Source: Elmis aenea (lineage: Eukaryota; Arthropoda; Insecta; Coleoptera; Elmidae). Taken from it: a stretch of DNA of 64,000 nucleotides. Below are positions 32,187 through 42,240 of the stretch, piece after piece (positions within the stretch are counted from its first letter, which is position 1; every line of letters starts with the position of its first letter). Below the pieces are notes generated by a model. The model was not told the origin of the DNA. It made no database searches and was given only the letters and a program-made list of their open reading frames with translations. The DNA lies in assembly GCA_947652605.1 (NCBI GenBank), contig OX393582.1:17260544-17324543 (forward strand), given 5' to 3'. The translations under genes were made by a program, and so were the position numbers.

Positions 32187-32585
32187 TCATAACATCAGTG
32201 GTAAAACCAGTGCTAACCAATATATGTCTACAAAAAACAGATTTGGTAAAAAGAAGGGCTTTGGACAACAAACCTTTAAGTAGAAATGTTTTAAAGTTGT
32301 AAAATGAATTCTTATTCAATTTTTTATTGTTTGGTTTAATCAATATTTTGTGTAGCATTTTTACTTTTTTCCTTGTTGAAATTAGTAACTCACGCATGCA
32401 CTTAACCACGTTGTTTTGTTATGCATTGAAGTTCAAATTTTGTAACTGAGGGCGCCACCTGACGTGCTATTTTGACAGCCGATTTTGACTTCTCACAACA
32501 ATGAAAAATTTGGAATTGGGACGGCCATATAAGTAGCAAGGCAAACAGCCGAGCGGATTATGAATGAAGTTGGCCATGATTCTAT

Positions 32586-33080
32586 CTAACTTGAGCGCCA
32601 TCATATATGTTTTTATTTTATTAAAACTGATCATTTTGCCATCTATGAGCCGCGTATGACACCGACTTAGTAGTAAATAATGAGTTTAATGAAAGATTTA
32701 ATTAATTAAAAAGTTTGACGACTTGGAATCGATTTTATTTTTCTTTCAAAATCCTATGATTAATGTTGACATTACTACTTTAAGTGCAGAAATAAATAGA
32801 TTTTATACAACAAATTATGAAAATTTAGGATTGGAAATTGTAGAATTACAAAATGACGTCGCTTTAAAAGTTATGAACATGGCAAGAAATTTTGGAAATT
32901 AGTTGAAGCACGCAAATATCAATATTTAAAAAATTGTGCACTAAAGCTAAAATCTTATTTAAGTAAAGCCACAATTTCTTCAATGCAATTTATTAAAAAT
33001 AAGTTTAGATCACGTCTTACGGATGAAAATTTGAATGATAGATTAACAGTAGCAGTATCAAATTCGTAGATAAGTAATCA
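32586..33080 (+). pseudogene. hAT transposase C-terminus
   Basis: From about 32690 the frames read DLESILFFFQNPMI, then LQNDVALKV and, in another frame, WKLVEARKYQYLKNCALKL and FRSRLTDENLNDRLTVAVSN, the dimerisation region and C-terminal 'SRLTDEHL...L' signature of ZBED5/GTF2IRD2-like hAT proteins. It ends with a stop at about 33067. It may be the continuation of the hAT terminus at 28272 on the other side of the P element. Confidence 0.6.
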
Positions 33081-33164
33081 AATTACTTTCCTGATTTTGA
33101 GAAATTATGTCAAGAAATACAGTTTCAACCTTCTCATTAACGAATTGGAATTCATGCTAAAATT

Positions 33165-34086
33165 TTTGTAGTCGATACATTTCTTACAGGGTGTACAAAA
33201 TTTAATTTTTTTTTAAATGCAATTTCAAACCACTAAACATAGTTTTTTTTCAAATTTAATGCCTAAATTGTTTTTCCATAATCGAATGCAACTTAAATTC
33301 TGTCTAAATATGAATTAGCATTTCCTACAACTACTATCTGCAATAATTTTCGAGTTATTGAGGGTTTTGATAGTTAAGAGAAAATTGTAACATTTTTAAA
33401 TAGCAAGCGTTGGAAATGACAACAAATGTCAATATAAACAACTGTCAACCACTTTTATAACGTTTGTCAGTAGTGTTTATGAAATTTTAAAATTAACTCA
33501 TTTTTGTTAAATACAACACCCTATATTTTTTTACACCGTCTTATAGAAAATTTAAAGAGTATTTAAGAACGGATATTTTGAACTTACTTTATTTTCATAA
33601 ATAAAGTCACAAGATTATTAAAAGTTAAAACGAATGAATAGTTTTATGCCTTTTTAATATACCGCATGGTGTTCTAAAGTCATTGAAATTTCTGTCTGGT
33701 CATTACAGTCTAATAAGGAGAATGCTTTTTATGAGGTCATAGCCAACTATGGTATCCAATTAAAAAAATGCAATTTTGTAATTTATCTAAGAATTTAAAC
33801 AATATTTAAACAAATGAATGTTTTTATTTTACAGTGCCTAAAAAATCTACATTTCCACAAAAAATATTTTTGTATCATAAAGTATAACCGAGTTATTAAA
33901 GATTTAAAAAAAATGCCTATTTTGATTTTTGTTGATTATCTAGCGTGCCATGTAAATTTTTAAAAACATTAAAGCATCATTGAATAGGTCTCCGAAAATG
34001 GAACAATTTGTCTAATTTAAACTTCTTTGTAGCTCTTACCGTTTACGAGATCTCAATAGTGGCCCTTCTATGTGGACCACCCTGTA
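33165..34086. repeat. Degenerate relative of the long-arm foldback, plus repeat F end
   Basis: 33165-33460 aligns with the foldback arm at about 22690-22990 (CTTACAGGGTGTACAAAATTT, TTTTAAATAGCAAGCGTTGG). 33680-33715 matches the foldback at 23115-23155 but inverted. The segment closes at 34030-34086 with the repeat F terminus (ACCGTTTACGAGATCTC, CACCCTGTATA). It is therefore a rearranged composite without coding potential. Confidence 0.6.
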
Positions 34087-34089
34087 TAA

Positions 34090-35380
34090 TGTACAATGAT
34101 TTTTTGTAGCTAATCAAAATTTAGATAAAAAATTATAATTCTTAGTCTGACAACAATATTTTTTAAATGCACTATTTATTATTGTGAATAATATAATAAG
34201 TGTTATAACAAAAACAGTTAAAAGTAAAAAATTTGCAGGAAATTTTAAAACTTTATCATACCTAAAGCTTAGCTCCATCGCCAATAAGTTGGCTTCATAT
34301 TTGAATCAGCATTTATTAGTATTCATTAAGCACACGATTGTGTAATGCGCCAACATTTTCGCGGTTTTATATTTCGATAGGCGTAAGCAAAAAGCGTCCC
34401 AAAAAAAGTAGGTTTCTTAATGCGAATGTGTGTGAATTTTATCCTTAGGTACTTTTAATTTATTTATACTTGGCTTAAACATATAGGCAATACAAGCAAT
34501 ACAGCATTATCATATATATTAAGCCCGTTGCGTAAATTCTCTTAGTTCTTGGCGGCAGTTGTTCTTGGCTTCTCTCTGTATACCAGTGACTGAGAGTGAA
34601 TTATGTGGATATCTTACCATTAATTTCTAGAGCTCACGTCAGCAAAAACTGTTTCCTTGATTGTTATAAGAAATATCTATCGGGTGAAGTCAGCGATCAA
34701 ACTTTCATCGTTTCTTGTTGATGAGAGGGATCCAACTTATTTCTTTGACTGATTATTTTTATTACAACAAGGAGTGGTATAAAAGTTTTCTTGACACTTC
34801 ATATAGGGGAGAATTATATTGCTTACGTTAGCTTTATAACGCTACTGTGAGCCTTTAATCTTTTACAATCAATCATAAACTCTAAATAATTGAGATGCAA
34901 TTGATTTACTTATTTTTCAATTTTATAACGATTGTGCAACTTTTTTTACTTCTTGTTCTAATTATTAATTAGTTGAAGTGGCAAGGATCTTATTTTTGCT
35001 ATACAAGGTGTATGATTGAGTAAAAAAACATGAAAATTTTCACACGATATTTTAATATATTTTTAATTTGGAAGACTGTTTTGAATACTAATTCAAAACA
35101 GTCAATAGGCTATTTTTGTTATGGCTATTTGTTTAAATACCTAACAGAAGAAATTGAATTAGCAAGCCTAAGTAAACAGGAGCTTTAGTTGCATGTGTTG
35201 CCTCCTATAAACAAATTCTAATTTAATTGTGTTTTCCAGAAAATTCTTCCAGTTCTAGTTCTTCAAGTTCTAATGAAAGCCTTTTCGTAAATGTTTTAAC
35301 TTTTCTAGTTTAACCACAAGAGATATTTTAATAGATTTTTAATTTAGAAGACTGTTTTGAATAAGTGGCTATTTAATTAG
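34090..35380. other. No gene; one short repeated segment
   Basis: A 45-bp segment (GATATTTTAATATATTTTTA to GAAGACTGTTTTGAATA) at about 35048-35093 recurs at about 35321-35366. Otherwise there is nothing recognisable. Confidence 0.45.
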
Positions 35381-35479
35381 CATGGCAGCCATAATAATTG
35401 TTATTTATGTATCAAACAAACAGAAGTCCCATCAAAACAGTCATCAACGCTCTCCAAAAAAAAAACTACGAAAAACTCC

Positions 35480-35700
35480 CGACTCGGAACTAAATCATCC
35501 TCAAGGAGCATCAAGGGCAACAAAACCATTGGAAAAATCGGCTGTAGTGGAACATGTCCAGGGTACAGCACACCGCTGTTTGACGAAACAAAATTACTGG
35601 CCCGCGCCAACCACTTCTGCGGGGAAACCATGGAAATAGTCAAGAATCGTAACAAGTTTAACAGAGACGCAGGATTGTAACTACCGAACATCTGTAAAAG
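35480..35700 (+). pseudogene. GIY-YIG-type (Penelope-like) C-terminal fragment
   Basis: One frame gives KPLEKSAVVEHVQGTAH and, after a frameshift at about 35575, LFDETKLLARANHFC, GETMEIVKNRNKFNRDAGL. This is the layout 'SAVAEH...H.I.F..TK.L......R...EAIEI..H..N.NRD.G' that ends GIY-YIG nuclease domains of Penelope-like retroelements. The catalytic GIY/YIG motifs are not present upstream, so it is a 3' fragment. Confidence 0.5.
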
Positions 35701-35939
35701 GTCATCATGGAATTGATAAGGCGAAACGAACCCAGCAAGTGGAACAGCAGGCCTCCAAAGCCGGACATATAAACAAATCGCCACAAATTAGTCGTTTTGA
35801 AAAATACCAAGACAATATGGTCGACACGAAACTAAAGAAGACGCGGTTCTAAACCAGGGAACGAAGACTAACATGAACAACGACCGCGAAAGCTTAAAGA
35901 ATAAAAAACTTTAGGTAACATTAAAGTTAGATAGCTGTA

Positions 35940-36260
35940 TATTTAGATAGAAGACGACTTACTTGTGGAAAACCTATATTCACCAAGAGAAGCCCAACTG
36001 CGTCTCAAATTGAGAAAACTGTACTGGGTCATAGGAAGGAGATTAGGTTTGTCATAATAAAACAAACTCTTGGTGTATCGATCTATTTTGAAGCCTATCT
36101 GGACGTACGGTTTTCAATTGGGGGGATCGAATTTAAACTTAGGAATCGATGTACTTAAAGGATTTCAGTCAAAAGTGTTGCGTGATGATTGTGAACGAGC
36201 GGTGGTAGGTGCCGAATGAGGTGATCCAATGTGATCGTCTTGTGATGTCGGTAAAAACAA
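35940..36260 (+). pseudogene. Jockey-like LINE ORF2 fragment
   Basis: Frames read NKLLVYRSI-like sequence (TNSWCIDLF/LLVYRSIL), LKPIWTYG-type words, then DLQRFQSKVL-like KDFSQKCC/FQSKVLRD and ERWWVPNEVIQCD. These match the 'YK..LKPIWTYG.QLWG.....NI...QRFQ.K.LR.I..AP.Y..N..I..DL' block of Jockey-clade proteins. Multiple frameshifts are present. Confidence 0.6.
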
Positions 36261-36299
36261 GAAAAGCGGAACTATTGTCACGTGATGATTTCATGTTTC

Positions 36300-36765
36300 G
36301 TTTTAGCAAGCACGACGCACCACCAATTTCCACGATAACTGCACTCATATGTTAAATTCTCCATAATGACGTCACGTTTTGTCGTTATGACAGCGGATAA
36401 AAAGGTACCTAACAAAATATCCACTTGCATTTTTGCATGGAACTTTTATTACCATGCAACCGACTTATGTGATTGTGGACCACATTAAAAAGAAAGGATG
36501 TATATTTGTACCGTTGACTATATTACGCAAAATTTGAACTACTAGCAATATATGTTTATAGATATATGGATTTACCTAATAATATTTATCTTAGACAATA
36601 ACCATCACAGCATAACAGAACAGATAACCATCCACACCTAATTTTCAAACCGGAATAGCCACCTTGCGGATGGTGTGAATTACTAAAAAACAGTTGATCG
36701 CACTTTACATAGGAGAGTGAGCACGTGGTGAGTCTTCTCGTGGTCTGTACCAATAATTGTACGTT
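36300..36765. other. No gene recognised
   Basis: AT-rich intergenic sequence; a minus-strand open frame over 36586-36930 reads through the GAGAGTA repeats and looks incidental. Confidence 0.4.
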
Positions 36766-36966
36766 ATGGTGCCTGTCCACGTGAGAGTAAAGTACTCTCG
36801 ATAGCAGCGTCGCCAAGGATACAAGCCCCTGAGAGTAACTCGCGAAAAGCGGCGAGCTACTCTCCGAGATCAAGTAGCTCTCACGTGGATACGCGCTGTC
36901 GACACTCTCCGAGAGTAGCGCGCCGAACACAATCTACTTGCGAGTTCTGAGAGTCGCTCTCGAGAG

Positions 36967-37230
36967 TTGTTGATCAAAAAGACGAAAAATTGGTCCGCGG
37001 ACGAAATTAAAGAGTTAATTAATGTGAATGAAGGTCAGGAAATCCTGTGGAATGTAAATAGTATTAATTACCGCAATAGGGTGAAAAAACACCAAGTGTT
37101 GCTGGAAATAGGCCTAAAATTTTCGTGTTCTGGCGAAGAAAAGCAAAGAAAATAGCACAATTTAAGAAATCAGGTAAGAAAATTAGATTAAATTATGTAC
37201 ACCGTGAACTAAATTCGAATATTTTACGGG
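36967..37230 (+). pseudogene. MADF/Myb-SANT-like DNA-binding protein, copy 1
   Basis: The frame from 36967 reads KNWSADEIKELINVNEGQEI, LWNVNSINYRNRVKKHQ, then is displaced by a frameshift at about 37125-37150 into KKIAQFKKSGKKIRLNYVHR. The 'W..DEI..LI.......LWN.....YRNR' pattern is that of MADF or Myb/SANT-like domains. Dispersed repeat sequence takes over at about 37200. Confidence 0.5.
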
Positions 37231-37450
37231 ATTACCATAATAATAAGCGAAAACCTGATATCAATCTCTTGGGTTATTTTTTTGAAATAAACACGCCTGT
37301 GCTATCAGACTTTTTATATCACTTTCCATTTTGTCACTAAAGACGAAAAATAGAATTTTTTCATTTTTCAAATTTCGGTTATTTAATAATAATTTTATGA
37401 ATAATTTCTTTATTTACAAAAATAGAAGTAAATGTTATATAGGCGTTTTA
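37200..37450. repeat. Dispersed repeat G, copy 1
   Basis: AATAATAAGCGAAAACCTGATA, TCTTGGGTTATTTTTTTGAA and TTATATCACTTTCCATTTTG correspond to 59712-59803 in order and spacing. Copy 2 (59670-59890) starts with TACAGGGTGGAAC, suggesting a mariner-like terminal element. Copy 1 lacks that end. Confidence 0.6.
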
Positions 37451-37504
37451 TAAACAGCAGCAGCATCAACGATTTTACCACTTACAATGTAAACTTTCAG
37501 CATT

Positions 37505-38020
37505 AAAATTTAGCCATGTTTACAATATCAGAATTAACTAAGAAAAACGCGATATGCTTTGAATTTTTTATTCATTGAATAGGAAGTCTATAGACCAGCG
37601 ATTCTTAACCAGGGTGCCGCGGCCCCCTGGGAGACGTAAAGATTTTAAGAGGGGCTGGGAAAAATTTATAAAACGTTTTTACTTTTTAAAATATTGAAAT
37701 ATTTAAAAAACAATTTTTTGCTACTTATTTTATCAAACCATCGGATATTTAGGGGGCCGCGACTACTAAAACGTTAAGAACCACTGCTATAGACAACCCT
37801 CGCACACACATTTTTGTACGTTGGACAAAACTTAGTTAACAATAACATACAAACTTATAAAAACAAAAACCAATTAGAGAAGATGTGTTTATACATTTAA
37901 GATATTTTATACACCAAAGGACTTGATAGACAAAAATTGTATTTTCCGTTTTTTTTCTAATTTTCTCGGATACCGTTTGAGATATTTACAATTTCTCTTC
38001 GGATTATTAATGTAAAAATA
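37505..38020. repeat. Dispersed repeat with inverted arms, copy 2
   Basis: Matches 1735-1880 (CTAAGAAAAACGCGATATGC, ATTGAATAGGAA, CAACCCTCGCACACA) and 2385-2575 (CCGTTTGAGATATTT, TCTCTTCGGATTATTAA). It is shorter than copy 1 between these parts and is interrupted by a hAT MITE. The TTAA at 38007-38010 is the unoccupied version of the piggyBac target in copy 1. Confidence 0.65.
37596..37786. mobile_element. hAT MITE, 191 bp, perfect 8-bp target duplication
   Basis: Ends CAGCGATTCTTAAC and GTTAAGAACCACTG are inverted repeats with two mismatches. CTATAGAC is duplicated exactly at 37588-37595 and 37787-37794. The subterminal GCCGCGGCCCC word is complementary to GGGGGCCGCG near the other end. No coding sequence. 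Confidence 0.93.
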
Positions 38021-38022
38021 TA

Positions 38023-38082
38023 CAGGGTGTTCCATAAGAAAAAGTATAACTTTGATATGCCACTCTTTTTTGGAGCACCCTG
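38023..38082. mobile_element. 60-bp TA-flanked micro-element
   Basis: Left CAGGGTGTTCCA and right TGGAGCACCCTG are inverted repeats with one mismatch, each next to TA. It directly follows the copy-2 repeat. Tc1/mariner-superfamily MITE in type, among the smallest here. Another CCCTGTA end at 38209-38216 could be an alternative right end of a 190-bp version. Confidence 0.55.
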
Positions 38083-38439
38083 TATGTTTGAAAATATTTT
38101 TAAAATGTAGCCCCTATTGACTTTACATAATCTAACAGCGACAGAAGTTAGAGAATATATAGGTAACCTACCGTTTGGCCATAAAACTCCGTGGCGTCCG
38201 TCGTGACTCGCCCTGTATACATATAATATATTATATTACCTATAAAAATGTTATTTTAATTTTTTTGATAATTATATAAATTATAAGCTAAGAATACAAG
38301 TTTTACTTATTGCATTAGTAAATCAACTCAAAATAATTTTTTGAATGGCTTTTTCATAATTTCAAGGTCCAAATTTAACTCGAAAGTGAGATTATATTAT
38401 GTATTTTTAAAGGGAAAAAATTGATGAATCTAAAAGGAT

Positions 38440-39520
38440 ACAACCCGTTATAAAAAAAAAAAAAATTAGAGAAGGTTTGACCGTTGCAAATTTGCCGAAC
38501 GGGCGCTAAAAGAATTACTTTGCCGCGACGATCGCATCATCTCACGAAATCATTCATAATTCGAAAACCACTGAACCGAATTCGAGTATCTTTATATATT
38601 CGAAGAGAGCAAGGTTCGTTTTACTATTCACGAAAAATGCGCAATAATAAATATCGAAATCGCTCCGCAAAACGCGTAAAACTTTTGTGCTATTTTGTCG
38701 AAAAAAAAATCATTTTGAGGTGAAATTGCCTCTTTTCACGAAATCCTTCATTACTTGATAACCCGTGGGCCGATTTTACATTTTTGAAGAGGGAAAAGAT
38801 TGCTTAACGATTACCGATAAACTCTCAATTTGAAATGCCGAATTGGCTTTGCACCAAACAAAAAACTTGATAAAAACTTCGGGCAAAATTCATTCGTTGC
38901 CGCGTCAAATAGCAAACCCTGAGGAAATCGTCCATTGTTCGGTAAATAATTGTCCAATTTTAAATTTTAAAAAACCATCGTATAAAGAAAAAAACGACGT
39001 TTAATTTGATATGCAACACTTTATTCGAGCCATTCGATCGAGTCCACACGGAAAGGAAATCTAACACTTTTGTTCCCGCTCGAATTTACATGTATTTAAA
39101 TGGGAAAAATGTGCAATATTTAAACGTTCGTAACTTTGTTATAATTTGTCGTAGAAAGTTGATTCTTAGACCATCAGCGAGCCCGATTCTTGCAGATTAA
39201 GAAACTGTTTGTCTTTTAGCTGTGGCCCCATGCGGGCCCCCGGCGCGATGTTAGCAACGAACTCACTCGACCGACTAAGTCACGTGTTAGCCAGCGACGT
39301 TCTGTACCTGGACATGCGGTGGGAAGGATTTTCAAATTTTTTATAAATCAAAATAGCCAAAACTCGAAAACCGTCCGACGGATTTAGCCAATTTTTTAAT
39401 CGTAGATTCACATTGCCTACGCGCCGCTCACGTTCAAATTTCAAGTCAATATCTCTAAAAACAGCTGAGCTATGGGCAAAAGCGGTTTTTAATTTTTTTT
39501 GAACATTTACTCTTCACAAT
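38440..39520. other. GC-richer non-coding block
   Basis: About 1.1 kb less AT-rich than its surroundings, with several CG-containing words (CCGAACGGGCGC, GACGATCGC, GCCCCATGCGGGCCCCC) and no long frame. Open frames at 38484-38720 and 39006-39197 are short, basic and unlike any family I know. It lies inside the GAGAGTA-ended element. Confidence 0.45.
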
Positions 39521-39667
39521 TGCCGTGTACACGGACCTGAGAGTTCTCGCGAGAGCGCTATCGAGAGTAAATACGGCTGTAATCAACTATCACGTGGACA
39601 ACCCCCTGAGAGTAACTATCGAGAGTTACTCTCGATAGTTACCCTCACGTGAAAGGGCACCTTTAAG

Positions 39668-40069
39668 AAATGGATGTGTAATTCATCCGAGAATTTTTGG
39701 AGCTCTATAGACAGCAGCCCGCTTTATGGAATTGTGAGTGCTTTTTACAAAAATCAAGTGGCGAGAACCCGCTCTTACGACATTCTCATTTTAAAATGCA
39801 GAGAATATGTGCAGGATGCCGACAAACAATTTGTTAAAAAAAAGATTAATTGTCTGCGAACCTGCTTTAGAAAAGAATTTCAAAAGGTTCAAAACTCGCA
39901 AGCCACATATAAGCCAAACTTATGGTACTACAACCTTCTATTGTTCATAAACCAAGAAGAAGGCCGCCAGCCGTCTGCAATGGGTTCTAGAAAAATAAAT
40001 TCAGATACGTCCGTTCAGGAGGATTCTTTTTTGGTAAGAGATCGGTCAGATACTTGCAGAATCCTGTGA
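39668..40069 (+). CDS. MADF-domain protein, partial
   Basis: Product (131 residues) contains DSSPLYGIVSAFYKNQVART, RSYDILILKCREYV, FVKKKINCLRTCFRKEFQKV and YKPNLWYYNLLLFI, in the order of a MADF domain; the Glu/Ser-rich tail after it (SDTSVQEDSFL) is also usual. The start at 39674 is a methionine shortly after the GAGAGTA block; the first helix of MADF ('W....I..FI..Y') is shortened, so the true 5' end may be missing. MADF proteins bind DNA as transcription factors or transposon accessory proteins. No in-frame break is visible, and the ending may be a splice site near 40034 (GGTAAGAG). Confidence 0.55.
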   Translation, partial: KWMCNSSENFWSSIDSSPLYGIVSAFYKNQVARTRSYDILILKCREYVQDADKQFVKKKINCLRTCFRKEFQKVQNSQATYKPNLWYYNLLLFINQEEGRQPSAMGSRKINSDTSVQEDSFLVRDRSDTCRIL

Positions 40070-40497
40070 TACTAAAACACATCTTTGGTGATTTAATTTA
40101 AAGGATAATAAGCTTGAAAAAAGCTTTGATTAGGGGGTGCATTTTTTTAAAGTATTAATCTAAGTTTTCAAGCCGTCATAAAGTTGCAATTATTTGAATT
40201 TTTAACATGATTTTTCCTGCTATCCTGCTATTAAAATCCGTTCCCCGGCCTCTGCGGAACTACATTTTGATGCATTCGCATATTTTAATCATCAACTAAT
40301 TACTTTACGCGGTTGACCCAGCTAAGTTTCTTTTTAAATACATCTTCATACATAAAAATAAGAAAACACAGTGACGTATCGGTGCGCAAAAACAAAACAC
40401 TGTGTATAGTTGAAAATAATTTAAGGTTATGTAGTAAATTACCACAAACGACTTTTGTATAAAACTTTGTTTTGTAAAGTTGTCACGAGACGAAGTA

Positions 40498-41806
40498 GGG
40501 GAGACCGGGGATAAAAGTAACACGGGTAGGTTGTAACAGTGCCTATAGTTTCTTTAATTTTTGTTTTATATCGCCCTAAACGCTTTTGCAATGTTAAGTT
40601 ACATCCAGCTCCCTACCTACATTGCTAGTTTTCATCTGCCATAGAGGTTAACTTTTTGCCAGTTAGAGTCACTATTTTCCGCCTAAAAGTTACTGCGTTG
40701 TCTCATCCGTCGAGTAACTTGTAGGCGATCTCTAAAATAGGAACAAAAAAGTACCTATATTATTTTGTTCTAAATTTAGTTGGCTATTGGTGGATGCAAT
40801 ACAATTTGACGTTAGAATCGTGGTTAATTGTGGATTCCCTGAATTTTTTTTTGTGTACACTTGGGGTCAAAAGTAACAAAGTGTTACAACCTACCCCAAT
40901 TAATGTTTTCACTTGCAAATGTTCACTCTTAGCACATAATTGGTGGCTTTCTTCGTAGATGAGAATATACAAGAGTTGTCGGAATAATTTTTCAGTTTAT
41001 TGTATCTTTTTGATTCAAATTTTTAAATATGTACAATCTTGGCAAACCTGGTAACTGCAGTCCCAAATCAGTAAATTATTACACTCAGTATATAATATCG
41101 GTTTAATGATGGAAATGTATGTCAAGCTAAATCATTTCTTAAAAAGCATTTTAAATTATAAAACCTATGTAAATTGATAAGATCTGGTACTTTTGGTTTT
41201 CCTACCAGCCGCCATTGTTTTTATTTTATTACCTTAATATTTATAACTTAATATAAACAAAGCTTTAACCAACCCAACTTAACCTGACCCTCTTTTACTG
41301 ATTTAATGAATGACGGTCAGTTTAAAGGGCGGTTAGATTTTTTAAAAATAAAACAAACAGTTATTATGATCCAGTATAAATTTAATAATTTGGGACCGCC
41401 CTTACCTGGTATGCCATACTGTTCACTTATCATTTTGTATTGTACCAAAGATATTTTTTTTATATTTTCATTTTGCTAATGTGTATTTTTGAATAAAATA
41501 TTAATTTTGTTGATGAATACTAATATAGTTACCCACTACTTATGAGCTGTGTAAATTATTTTACCGTTACAACTTACCCCAATCATTGTTACTTTTAGCC
41601 CAACGTTGAGGTTGAAAGTAACAGCTGTCTTACTAAAGAATTTTTTTTTTCTAACAGTTGCTTTACGAAACAAACGAAATAAATATCTTGGAAGCAAGAC
41701 AAATGTCCAATCTATCATTAAACCAATTTGGATGTAAAAAATTTGTAATAATCTATGAGAAATTAAATAAAAACAAAAAAATGTTACTTTTATCCCCGGT
41801 CTCCCC
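40498..41806. mobile_element. 1.3-kb element with 25-bp perfect TIRs, TA flanks
   Basis: GGGGAGACCGGGGATAAAAG plus TAACA at the left end is exactly complementary to the right end, with TA on both sides (40496-40497, 41807-41808). Subterminal repeats of GTAACA and GGTTGTAACA/CTTACCCCAAT recur inside both ends (40525-40545, 40865-40905, 41565-41625). No transposase is encoded. Likely a non-autonomous Tc1/mariner-superfamily element of unknown family. Confidence 0.8.
41267..41347. repeat. Short dispersed palindromic repeat, copy C
   Basis: TTAACCAACCCAACTTAACC, TGACCCTCTTTTACTGA, GACGGTCAG, GGGCGGTTAGATTTTTT: the fullest of the three copies (others at 10009 and 29041). It lies within the 1.3-kb TIR element. 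Confidence 0.5.
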
Positions 41807-42054
41807 TATTGATCCGTTACGTTACTTTTTGGACACACTGTATATGCACTCCCTCTTAAAACAAGGTATTTATCTCTTGTAATAGCCATTTTAAACAATA
41901 ACAACACCCTCCTTCGGATTACCAAGAATTAACTGTTACCTAACAGGAATTTCTATTGTTTATATTTCCTTTGGCTGAAGATGTTCAAAATCAGCTGTTA
42001 TTCGCCATTATTAACGAACTGAATGCGCACCTGTAGCACGCCGTTTCTGTATCA

Positions 42055-42240
42055 AAATCTGCATGAAATAGGACCTGCTGTAAATTATTTTCTGTACAAG
42101 AAACTGCATGGAACGCTTGTACATGCAAGAAACTATACAGAATTTTGTACAAGAAACCTGTATGACACGTTATAAGATTTTCGTCTTAAAATGTGTACAA
42201 ATTTCTGTACAGAACTTTACATAGTGTCACACAGACTTTA
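42055..42240. repeat. TGTACAAGAAAC-rich segment
   Basis: Three loosely spaced copies of a TGTACAAGAAAC word occur, and a complementary ATTTCTGTACAG occurs near 42205. The word equals the inner end of the Harbinger A TIR (TTTCTTGTACAA), so this may be a degraded relative of that element. Confidence 0.35.

Larger units (their letters stand above)
28533..32578 (+). mobile_element. P element with THAP transposase, 4046 bp
   Basis: TIRs of about 60 bp start CATGGCCAACTTCATTCATA and are identical on both ends except two positions; subterminal blocks (GTCAACTGGCGC and GCGCCACCTGACG) also pair. ATTCTAT flanks both sides (28526-28532 and 32579-32585), a 7-bp match of the expected 8-bp P-type duplication. 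Inside are a THAP exon pair, a P-type transposase and an inserted LINE 3' end. Several breaks make it inactive, but its structure is complete from end to end. Confidence 0.9.
36768..39661. mobile_element. Element with GAGAGTA-rich inverted ends
   Basis: Left end GGTGCCTGTCCACGTGAGAG and right end (complement GGTGCCCTTTCACGTGAGGG) are inverted repeats. Each end is a 150-200-bp block built of ACTCTCGAGAGT-like palindromes, CACGTG, and CCCCTGAGAGTAAC. A MADF-like frame begins just inside the left end, and another just outside the right end. No transposase and no target duplication were found. Harbinger-type elements carry MADF/Myb-like accessory genes, so that superfamily is my guess. The interior also holds other repeats, so it may be two separate copies. 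Confidence 0.45.

Noticed and set aside
35401..35784. 127-codon minus-strand frame
   Set aside because: The plus strand carries a recognisable GIY-YIG-type C-terminus here; the antisense frame has no similarity.
36586..36930. 114-codon minus-strand frame near 36.7 kb
   Set aside because: It reads through the GAGAGTA palindromes and has no recognisable domain; probably incidental.
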